A program made the position numbers and the translations under genes. A DNA stretch of 13,990 bases from the NCBI GenBank assembly GCA_039029455.1, contig JBCCGE010000084.1:1-13990 (forward strand), read 5' to 3'. Below the pieces are notes generated by a model, which was not told where the DNA came from, did not search any database, and was given only the letters and a program-made list of their open reading frames with translations. This stretch comes from JBCCGE01 sp039029455 (GTDB lineage: Bacteria > Pseudomonadota > Gammaproteobacteria > Arenicellales > Poriferihabitantaceae). Shown here in pieces: positions 1-5,773 of this stretch (position 1 is the stretch's first letter; every line of letters starts with the position of its first letter).

Positions 1-2
1 AA

Positions 3-794
3 ATTCGAGGTGAAGAAAGCCATGGCATGCTCTGTGCCGAAGATGAACTTGGGATTGGTTTGAGCCACGATGGTATCATAGTCTTGGATGAAAAATTAAT
101 TGTAGGTACAGCACTTTCAGACCATTTTAATATTGAAAATGACCTTGTTTTTGAAATTGGATTGACACCCAACAGAGCCGATGCCATGAGCCATTATGGA
201 ACCGCAAGAGACCTCAAAGCTGGTTTAACGCAACAGGGCCTGAGTCCCGAGCTTATGAGCCCATCAGTCTCTGGCTTTCACGTCGATAATAGAACTCTTA
301 AAATCGATGTAGAAGTATTGGCAAAAGACAAAGTTCCACGCTATTGTGGCATTACAATTTCAGCTGTTAAAATTGAACCCGCTCCAGAATGGATACAACA
401 CCGACTCAAGGCCATAGGTTTGAGTCCTATCAACAATGTGGTAGACATTACAAATTATGTACTCCACAGCCTTGGACAGCCCTTACATGCGTTTGATGCT
501 GATAAAATTACGGGGCAGAAAATAATTGTTAGAAATGCCCTGGAAGGTGAAAAATTTACAACACTTGATGGTATCGAAAGGGAATTGGACACAGATGACT
601 TAATGATATGTAATGCCAATGAACCCATGTGTATTGCCGGTGTATTTGGTGGTTTGGACTCTGGTGTGAACGAAAATACGTCTAATGTTTTTCTTGAATC
701 GGCCTATTTTGATCCTGTAAGTGTACGGAAATCAGCCAAAAGACATGGGCTTAACACAGACGCATCATTTCGATTTGAGCGTGGAATTGATCCC
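3..794 (+). CDS. pheT: Phenylalanyl-tRNA synthetase beta subunit, internal fragment (Bacteroidota-like)
   Basis: The beta subunit of the alpha2-beta2 cytoplasmic enzyme that charges tRNA-Phe and edits mis-charged Tyr. The frame is already open at base 3 and reads IRGEESHGMLCAEDELGIG, the hallmark of the N-terminal tRNA-binding (EMAP-like) domain. It continues through a 'GLTPNRADAMSHYGTARDL' segment into the B3/B4 editing domain (NNVVDITNYVLHSLGQPLHAFDADKI), and stops being PheT-like just after 'ASFRFERGIDP'. Only about 264 residues of a protein usually near 800 are present: the start is cut by the window edge, and the B5, catalytic-like and anticodon-binding domains are missing. Beyond 794 the same frame stays open to a TGA at 906-908, but that tail is LexA sequence read backwards. 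AT-rich codons and wording resemble Bacteroidota, unlike everything downstream. Family assignment is very sure; lineage is inferred from wording only. Confidence 0.93.
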
Positions 795-800
795 CGCACG
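789..800. other. Chimeric junction between pheT fragment and lexA
   Basis: On the plus strand PheT homology holds through Gly-Ile-Asp-Pro (783-794) and then fails. On the minus strand LexA homology holds down to Gly-Arg-Ala (795-803) and then fails. Two unrelated genes in convergent orientation are therefore both broken within a few bases, and base composition changes at the same place. I see no inverted repeats, integrase, transposase or tRNA at the point. This favours a mis-join of two genomes, with real recombination as the less likely alternative. Confidence 0.8.
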
Positions 801-1037
801 ACCCGCGGCAATCCTGCCTTTCATTGGCAGTACAAAAGGCGCTTGCGGCTTACCGGTCAGCCGCAGTCCGGTCGAGTCGCGGTCAAGAAAACCCTGATCT
901 ATCAGTGATGTGACGTATCGATGAATAGAGCCCTTTGACTGGTAGCCAACTCCAAGCGCAATATCTTCAAGAGTCATGAGGTTGTTGTCATCTTTGTGTC
1001 GGATAAATCCCAGAATTTTTTCTTCAATTGGCTTCAT
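795..1037 (-). CDS. lexA: LexA-type SOS repressor, C-terminally truncated
   Basis: LexA is the DNA-binding repressor of the SOS regulon; RecA filaments trigger its self-cleavage. The 81 visible residues hold the winged helix-turn-helix (about residues 3-62, with TLEDIALGVGYQSKGSIHRY as the core) and then PMKGRIAAGRA, the hinge with the Ala78-Gly79 self-cleavage site at the start of the S24 peptidase domain. The catalytic Ser and Lys region is lost at the junction near 795; what follows in frame, down to 765, is reversed pheT. A longer reading from a TTG at 1092-1094 is rejected because that TTG is part of a TTGACA -35 box. The ATG at 1035-1037 has a GA-rich AGAAAG eight bases upstream and lies about 22 bases below a palindromic operator. 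The recognition-helix region (QSKGSIHRY) differs from that of E. coli LexA. An S24-family phage-type repressor is possible but less likely given the hinge. Confidence 0.85.
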
Positions 1038-1058
1038 ATCATTCGCTTTCTGAGCGTG

Positions 1059-1094
1059 AGTTCTCAATTTAGAGAACTTCTGAAGATTTGTCAA
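1059..1094 (-). promoter_or_regulatory. lexA promoter with palindromic auto-operator
   Basis: Reading the minus strand there is a perfect -35 TTGACA (1089-1094), a 17-base spacer and a -10 TAAATT (1066-1071). The -10 is the centre of a perfect inverted repeat, AGTTCTC-N6-GAGAACT (1059-1078). A repressor bound there would block RNA polymerase, the classic layout of an autoregulated repressor. The sequence is not the CTGT-N8-ACAG box of E. coli-type LexA. Sequence and spacing are seen directly; the identity of the binding protein is inferred. Confidence 0.72.
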
Positions 1095-1250
1095 GAAAGC
1101 CTTGATTTAACACCCTGATATTTTTCCTGAATCCCCGGGTCCTGATTGGTAAACTCGCGGTTTGAACCCGTGTGTCTTGAGTCGATATTCGGTCCTACCG
1201 CCCCACGGTTTGCGCATTCACTGAAAACTTATACAAGATTGCTTCTACAA

Positions 1251-2195
1251 ATGAACTCCATCCACAGCCTGCGTATTTTACTTATTGGTTTTCTGAGTGT
1301 GCTGGCCCCAAGTGTAATCGCAGCCACTGATGCTGAAATTTCAGCCATGATAGACAACCGACAGTTCGAGTCTGCACTGACAGCGGTTGATTCCGCCCTC
1401 GACGATCCCGAACGCGATAGTAACCAGTTAATGCTGGTCAAAGGTTTTCTGCTGATTCAGCTTGGGCAACTGCAAGACGCTGAAGTTATATACGACGATC
1501 TTTCATCTGCGTTGCCGAACAATGTTGAGGTTTCAAACAATCTGGGGGTTGTGTACCAACTGCAAAACCGATATCCGGAGGCGTTACAGCAGTTTCAGAA
1601 AACTATTGACGCTTTTCCCGAGTTTCCGAGGGCATACGAAAATCTGGGTGATACGTACCTTCGCATGGCGCTGTCCGCCTGGAATACCGGTATCGAAGCT
1701 GCACCTGACGACGGAATGCTGCAAACCAAAGCTAATCTGGGACGCCAGTTCAATGCGATTGCAAGAAATCAGATAGCACAACAGACTCAGTCCGAGGGTT
1801 CCGGATCGGACGAAGTGCAGCAGACGACTAATTCATCAGATTCGCCGTCATCAGCATCAACGATGGAACAACAGCTGGTGATCTTTTTGCGTTCGTGGAT
1901 AGACGGATGGACGAGCAAAAATCCAAATCTGTACTTCGCGCATTATTCGGATGAATTCAAACCCCAGAACCAACCCAATCTGGAGGCCTGGATTGCTCGA
2001 AAAACCCGAATAATTAATAAAGCCGAGTATATTGATATCGAGCTAACCGACGTTGAATTTCAGACCACGAGTCGTGATTCCGTCACGGTCGCGTTCACTC
2101 AGGAATACGAGTCCGACACCTACAGCGGCACTGACAAAAAACAACTCGATTTAAAGATTTACGACGGTCGCTGGTTGATAATGGCAGAGCGATAG
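1251..2195 (+). CDS. Secreted TPR protein with C-terminal Cds6/NTF2-like domain
   Basis: A 314-residue protein with no specific known function. Residues 1-25 form a signal peptide (hydrophobic ILLIGFLSVLAPSVIA, then Ala-Thr), so it probably acts in the periplasm. Residues about 59-155 are TPR-like helices, best seen in 'NNLGVVYQLQNRYPEALQQF' and 'AYENLGDTYLRMALSAW'; the last repeat lacks roughly six residues at its turn. A Gln/Ser-rich linker spans 178-204. Residues 206-314 (FLRSWIDGWTSKNPNLYFAH to DGRWLIMAER) match the NTF2-like Cds6 C-terminal domain often fused to L,D-transpeptidases and TPR proteins of the cell envelope. The frame is open back to a TTG at 1146, but the ATG at 1251 puts the signal peptide at the N terminus. 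It is divergent from lexA and convergent with nrdJb. A scaffold role in peptidoglycan or envelope assembly is inference. Confidence 0.82.
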   Translation: MNSIHSLRILLIGFLSVLAPSVIAATDAEISAMIDNRQFESALTAVDSALDDPERDSNQLMLVKGFLLIQLGQLQDAEVIYDDLSSALPNNVEVSNNLGVVYQLQNRYPEALQQFQKTIDAFPEFPRAYENLGDTYLRMALSAWNTGIEAAPDDGMLQTKANLGRQFNAIARNQIAQQTQSEGSGSDEVQQTTNSSDSPSSASTMEQQLVIFLRSWIDGWTSKNPNLYFAHYSDEFKPQNQPNLEAWIARKTRIINKAEYIDIELTDVEFQTTSRDSVTVAFTQEYESDTYSGTDKKQLDLKIYDGRWLIMAER

Positions 2196-2201
2196 AAACT
2201 C

Positions 2202-2235
2202 GGCGGTCTCTCGACCTTCGGGTTCAAAAGACGCC
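2202..2235. terminator. UUCG-capped hairpin between convergent genes
   Basis: GGCGGTCT (2202-2209) pairs with AGACGCC (2229-2235) with one bulged G. Inside it, GACC-TTCG-GGTT (2213-2224) forms a stem capped by a stable UUCG tetraloop. It starts 7 bases after the TPR gene stop and could fold from either strand between the convergent genes. No T-run follows on either strand, so it is not a standard intrinsic terminator; it may instead protect 3' ends. Confidence 0.4.
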
Positions 2236-2283
2236 CTCCATTGCGTCAAGGTGTGTGGTGGGTATGGAATTATAAAAAGCCCA

Positions 2284-3012
2284 CTACCCGCATTTACTGT
2301 CGCCACAGTTCAGACAGGTCATACACCCATCCATTAGCACCATAGCAGTAACATTGCATTTGTTACACAGGCTTGCTCCTGCCGGAAACTCACCCGAAGT
2401 TGCATTGGCCGACCCGACGCTTTGACGCGATTCATATTCCGCCCGCTTCTCTTCAACCAGCTTCTGCTGGTGTTCGTCCAGCCCTGGATCGACAATCATG
2501 CCAATCATTTTCAGGTGGTTTTCGATGGCATCACCAATCTCAGCAACAAGAGATGGCATAAACTTGCCACCTTTTTTGAAATATCCGCCTTTGGGGTCAA
2601 AAACACTCTGCAGTTCCTTGACCAGAAAAGTCACGTCACCGCCTTTACGAAAAACCGCAGAAATAATCAGTGTCAGACCCGATATCCACTGGTAGTGATC
2701 CATATTTTTCGAATTGATAAAAATTTCGAATGGGCGCCGTTTTTCATACGGTGTGTCCGGATTCAAAACCATATCGTTGATAGTGATGTAAAAGGCGTGT
2801 TCTGAAACCGGAGTTTTAATTTTATAGGTACTACCAATCAGCATCTCCGGTCGAACAACTTTTTCATGCATCTGCACAATTTTTGCACTACCGGTATCCA
2901 GTTCTGTATTGGATTTGGTCTCTGCCTGTTTGTCGATCTTTGCGGCGTTTTGATCGTCTTCGGTTTTGACAACATCGTAGCCGACGATCTTCTTTTCAAT
3001 TTTTACACTCAT
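2284..3012 (-). CDS. nrdJb: Class II ribonucleotide reductase, C-terminal subunit (NrdJb)
   Basis: A 242-residue protein that supplies the C-terminal part of the B12-dependent ribonucleotide reductase, which Pseudomonas also encodes as a separate polypeptide. Residues about 50-185 match the TSCPD region ('SEHAFYITINDMVLNPDTPY', 'MDHYQWISGL', 'KGGYFKKGGKFMPSLVAEIG'). The tail (216-241) carries six cysteines: C216, C219, C230 and C233 look like a zinc-ribbon, and C236/C241 are spaced CX4C, like the shuttle cysteine pair that re-reduces the active site from thioredoxin in class II enzymes. The stop of nrdJa lies 14 bases upstream, and GGGAGA sits six bases before the ATG, so the two genes are co-transcribed and separately translated. 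A Lys/Asp/Glu-rich, probably disordered stretch covers about residues 16-45. The assignment is sure; the roles given to each cysteine are inferred. Confidence 0.93.
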   Translation of the reverse strand: MSVKIEKKIVGYDVVKTEDDQNAAKIDKQAETKSNTELDTGSAKIVQMHEKVVRPEMLIGSTYKIKTPVSEHAFYITINDMVLNPDTPYEKRRPFEIFINSKNMDHYQWISGLTLIISAVFRKGGDVTFLVKELQSVFDPKGGYFKKGGKFMPSLVAEIGDAIENHLKMIGMIVDPGLDEHQQKLVEEKRAEYESRQSVGSANATSGEFPAGASLCNKCNVTAMVLMDGCMTCLNCGDSKCG

Positions 3013-3026
3013 TATTTTCTCCCGAT

Positions 3027-5165
3027 CTAGAACCGTCCGTAGTAGCCTTCTTTTAATGCATCGAAGAGGTTTGCGGCAGTGTGAGTCTCACCATCATATT
3101 CGATTTCTTCATTACCTTTGACTTCGACAATTTCTCCATTATCCAGTGTAAATCGATACGTTGTTTTCTCAAGGTCCTGTTCTTTCACCAGAACTCCCTG
3201 AAAAACCTCTGGATTGAAGCGGAATGTGGTACAGCCCTTAAGACCTTTTTCCCATGCGTATTTGTAAATATCCTGAAAGTCTTCAAAGGCGAAGTCGGTC
3301 GGCACATTTGCGGTTTTTGATATCGACGAGTCAATCCATTTCTGAGCTGCGGCCTGAACATCAACATGTTGTTTTGGCGTAATGTCGTCTGCAGCGACAA
3401 AATAATCCGGCAGTTTCTCGTCCTCAAGTTCAGCAAATGGCTTTGCGTTCTCGTTCACAAGGTGACGATAGGCCAACAGCTCGTATGAAAACACATCAAC
3501 TTTCTCTTTGGTCTTCTTACCCTCCCGAATCACATTTCGGCTGTACATATGCGCAAATGACGGTTCTATTCCATTGCTGACATTGTTACCGAGAGACAGA
3601 CTGATTGTGCCCGTTGGTGCGATAGAAGTGTGGTGGGTGTAGCGACAGCCCTTTTCGGCAATTTCATCGCGCAATGCCTGCGGAAATTGCTGCATGTATC
3701 GGCTGTATCGACCCATCAGAATTTTTCCGGCGACCCGATCGCCCACAACATAACCATCTTCAATCATTTCCGGTCGTTGACCCAGCATTTCAGTGGTCAC
3801 CTCAAACTCCTCCTGCAGTATCGGCGCCACGCCCTTTTCCTCTGCGAGTTCCACTCCGGTTTTCCAGCCGACTTCGGCCATTTCTCTGGCAACCTGCTCG
3901 GTAAACGCCAGCGACTCCTCGCTTCCATACACCATTTTCAGCATGGTCAGAGTTGAACCAAGTCCAAGAAAACCCATTCCATGTCGCCGTTTCGCTGCGA
4001 TCTCCTCGCGCTGTCTCTCCAGTGGCAGACCGTTTACCTCGACTACGTTATCCAGCATTCTTGAAAACACACCGACCACCTCCCGGTATCTGTCCCAGTC
4101 AAACGCGGCTTCATCTGTAAAGGGCTTTTCAACAAATCGAGTCAGATTAACCGAACCCAGCAGACAGGCGCCGTAGGGCGGCAAAGGCTGTTCACCACAC
4201 GGATTGGTAGCGCGAATATTTTCACAGAACCAGTTGTTGTTCATCTCATTGATTCGATCAACCAGAATAAATCCCGGTTCAGCGAAATCGTAAGTTGAAT
4301 TCATGATCAGATTCCACAACCGACTTGCCGGGATCGTGTTGTAAACCCGGCAGGCGACCTGCCCCAGATCGTTGGTCGTGTAATTCTCACTGTGGGACCA
4401 GTGTCGGTAGATGATGTCGTATTCCTTGCAGTCAATTTCATGCTGTGTGGCCGGAAAGGACAGCTTCCAGTCGGCATCATCTTTTACCGCCTGCATGAAT
4501 TCGTCAGTGATCAGGCACGACAGGTTGAACTGACGCAAACGCCCGTCCTCGCGCTTGGCGCGAATAAAACTCATGATATCGGGGTGAGAAATATCGAAAG
4601 TTCCCATCTGGGCACCGCGACGCCCTCCGGCGGACGACACGGTAAAGCACATGGAATCAAAAATATCCATGAATGAAAGCGGGCCCGATGTATACGCTCC
4701 GGCCCCGCTGACGAACGCGCCCTTGGGGCGGAGTGTCGAGAACTCGTACCCGATACCGCATCCAGCTTTCAATGTAAGACCGGCTTCGTGCACTGAACTC
4801 AGCACACCATCCATGGAGTCCGGTATTGTCCCGGAGACGGTGCAGTTAATCGTACTGGTCGCTGGCTTGTGCGCCTGCGCTCCAGCATTGGACGTAATTC
4901 TGCCGGCCGGAATCGCCCCGTTTTGCAATGCCCAAAGAAATCGAGTTCGCCAGTGGTCGCGATTTTCCTCGGTTTCGACATTGGCCAACGCCTTGGCAAC
5001 CCGGTCAAAGGTCTCATTAATGTCCCGGTCCACCGGCTCACCTGTCATGGATTTAAGGCGATATTTTTTGTCCCAGATATCGACCGATGCATCCTGAAGC
5101 GGGATGTCGTTCAACTGTGGGGAAAGTCCGATCTGTTTATTGTTCGCGGCGGCGGCCGTTTTCAT
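3027..5165 (-). CDS. nrdJa: Class II (adenosylcobalamin-dependent) ribonucleotide reductase, catalytic subunit (NrdJa)
   Basis: A 712-residue enzyme that reduces ribonucleotides to deoxyribonucleotides using a thiyl radical generated from adenosylcobalamin, so it works with or without oxygen. Key residues are in place: C108 (STINC) and C334 (YGAC) should be the redox pair, and C323 in NPCGE the thiyl radical Cys with N321 and E325 beside it; the 11-residue C323-C334 spacing is that of Thermotoga NrdJ. 'KAGCGIGYEFSTLRPKGA', 'SSAGGRRGAQMGTFDISHPD' and the SIAPTGTISLSLGNN loop (514-527) are further class II signatures. It ends at '...LFDALKEGYYGRF', before the zinc/shuttle tail, which is in nrdJb. 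No N-terminal ATP-cone is visible. The ATG at 5163-5165 is preceded by AGAGGA ten bases upstream. Transcription probably starts near 5333, giving a leader of about 165 bases. Confidence 0.96.
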   Translation of the reverse strand: MKTAAAANNKQIGLSPQLNDIPLQDASVDIWDKKYRLKSMTGEPVDRDINETFDRVAKALANVETEENRDHWRTRFLWALQNGAIPAGRITSNAGAQAHKPATSTINCTVSGTIPDSMDGVLSSVHEAGLTLKAGCGIGYEFSTLRPKGAFVSGAGAYTSGPLSFMDIFDSMCFTVSSAGGRRGAQMGTFDISHPDIMSFIRAKREDGRLRQFNLSCLITDEFMQAVKDDADWKLSFPATQHEIDCKEYDIIYRHWSHSENYTTNDLGQVACRVYNTIPASRLWNLIMNSTYDFAEPGFILVDRINEMNNNWFCENIRATNPCGEQPLPPYGACLLGSVNLTRFVEKPFTDEAAFDWDRYREVVGVFSRMLDNVVEVNGLPLERQREEIAAKRRHGMGFLGLGSTLTMLKMVYGSEESLAFTEQVAREMAEVGWKTGVELAEEKGVAPILQEEFEVTTEMLGQRPEMIEDGYVVGDRVAGKILMGRYSRYMQQFPQALRDEIAEKGCRYTHHTSIAPTGTISLSLGNNVSNGIEPSFAHMYSRNVIREGKKTKEKVDVFSYELLAYRHLVNENAKPFAELEDEKLPDYFVAADDITPKQHVDVQAAAQKWIDSSISKTANVPTDFAFEDFQDIYKYAWEKGLKGCTTFRFNPEVFQGVLVKEQDLEKTTYRFTLDNGEIVEVKGNEEIEYDGETHTAANLFDALKEGYYGRF

Positions 5166-5284
5166 GCTGATTTAATCCTCTTGCTGCTGGTTTTATCTGC
5201 AATTTACTTATTAAGCGGGCTCATGGATCGTGCCCGTCTGTTTCTCGAAGTCTGTTTATGACATGCCGCCAACTTACTGATTTA

Positions 5285-5313
5285 CCCTAGAAAACCCCGC
5301 TAGCGTTCTAAGG
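5285..5313 (-). other. Leader hairpin of nrdJa mRNA
   Basis: On the minus strand CCTTAGAA and TTCTAGGG pair over eight positions (one U-G wobble) around a 13-base loop. If transcription starts near 5333, the hairpin occupies roughly nucleotides 20-48 of the long leader. Function unknown; it overlaps the promoter-proximal NrdR-like box by two bases. No B12-box sequence or cobalamin riboswitch core is visible in the leader. Confidence 0.35.
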
Positions 5314-5327
5314 TCTATATATTGTGG
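5312..5327 (-). promoter_or_regulatory. NrdR box 1 (start-site proximal)
   Basis: Read on the minus strand, CCACAATATATAGACC matches the NrdR-box consensus ACACWATATATNGTGT at 12 of 16 positions, with the central CACAATATATAG intact. It covers the predicted transcription start of nrdJab. NrdR is the nucleotide-sensing repressor of ribonucleotide reductase genes and binds paired boxes about three helical turns apart. The partner is at 5345-5360 (33 bases start to start, one more than usual). Confidence 0.65.
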
Positions 5328-5339
5328 CGAACCTCGAAT

Positions 5340-5367
5340 GTTATACCCAACATATGGGATTCGTCAA
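5340..5367 (-). promoter_or_regulatory. nrdJab promoter
   Basis: Minus-strand -35 TTGACG (5362-5367), a 16-base spacer, then -10 TATAAC (5340-5345); each hexamer matches the sigma-70 consensus at five of six positions. An AT-rich stretch just upstream (about 5366-5500) could act as an UP element. NrdR box 2 fills the spacer and box 1 lies just downstream, the position expected for repression. Confidence 0.68.
5345..5360. promoter_or_regulatory. NrdR box 2 (in the promoter spacer)
   Basis: ACCCAACATATGGGAT on the plus strand matches ACACWATATATNGTGT at 12 of 16 positions and has its own dyad, CCCA-N5-TGGG. It sits between the -35 and -10 of the nrdJab promoter, so protein bound here should exclude RNA polymerase. 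The evidence is sequence match plus placement only. Confidence 0.6.
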
Positions 5368-5517
5368 AATATTTCTACCTTTTTGTAAATTCAATGGCTT
5401 AGCTGTTTTCTGCAGTATCACGGACTAAAAACTGCCGAAAATGTAGACAAATATCAACAAAATCGATAGATATGGAACAAAATTCAGTCGAGTTTTGGGT
5501 TCCGTAGGCACCACGAA

Positions 5518-5533
5518 ACACTATATGTCGTGT
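5518..5533 (-). promoter_or_regulatory. Distal NrdR-like box 3
   Basis: Read on the minus strand, ACACGACATATAGTGT matches the NrdR consensus at 14 of 16 positions, the best match in the window, yet it lies about 160-190 bases upstream of the main promoter. A clear partner box at the usual distance is not seen. A weak second promoter (TTGCAA at 5545-5550 with CATATA or TATAGT inside the box) may explain it. Confidence 0.5.
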
Positions 5534-5773
5534 TTGTCATACTTTTGCAACACAACGCCGCCGGACGCTCAGATAATCCCTACATACTCGTTCGATACGA
5601 ACGCCTGTAATGTCGCTCGAACGCCTGTTTCATGCCCGAATCTGTCTTTCCTGCGCAACGCCTGGCCAGGGTTCGCGGCAACGGCTGTGGAAGATGCGCT
5701 CAGACCATGGTTAAAACCCGCGTCCGTGCCGCATCAAAAAGCGTCTGTATCCCGGCTTCGGTAAACGTCCCTG
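5534..5773. other. Gene-free stretch between malonyl-CoA decarboxylase and the nrdJ regulatory region
   Basis: No convincing coding frame on either strand: plus-strand open frames here have no recognisable family features and no good ribosome site. It holds a 15-base inverted repeat and an 11-base direct repeat (see 5589-5628), and a 10-base palindrome CCTGGCCAGG at 5661-5670. No clear hairpin plus T-run terminator for the decarboxylase gene was found. Confidence 0.6.
5589..5628. repeat. Palindrome plus 20-base-spaced direct repeat, operator-like
   Basis: CGTTCG-ATA-CGAACG (5589-5603) is a perfect inverted repeat. Its right arm starts an 11-base unit, CGAACGCCTGT (5598-5608), repeated exactly at 5618-5628. 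The two copies are 20 bases apart, about two helical turns, as expected for tandem binding of a protein. No gene starts directly beside it; nrdJab and the third NrdR-like box are the nearest regulatory elements. Confidence 0.5.

Noticed and set aside
795..908. Continuation of the pheT frame to a stop at 906-908
   Set aside because: This stretch is antisense to the lexA hinge and DNA-binding domain and has no PheT similarity.
1038..1094. Longer lexA reading from a TTG at 1092-1094
   Set aside because: The TTG is part of the -35 hexamer TTGACA and the extra 19 codons run through the operator; the ATG at 1037 fits the family start.
1156..1172. A tRNA T-arm look-alike (CGCGG, 7-base loop TTTGAAC, CCGTG)
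   Set aside because: No anticodon arm, D-arm or acceptor stem can be built around it, and the loop lacks the invariant C of TTC.
2256..2287. GTGGG/CCCAC inverted repeat near the nrdJb stop as a terminator
   Set aside because: Only five pairs around a 17-base loop; the T-run lies inside the loop rather than after the stem.
5166..5335. Cobalamin riboswitch upstream of a B12-dependent enzyme
   Set aside because: No B12-box-like sequence or multi-stem core is recognisable in the leader.
5495..5764. Plus-strand 89-codon open frame in the gap before malonyl-CoA decarboxylase
   Set aside because: No family resemblance, no ribosome site, and its start lies in the regulatory region of nrdJab.
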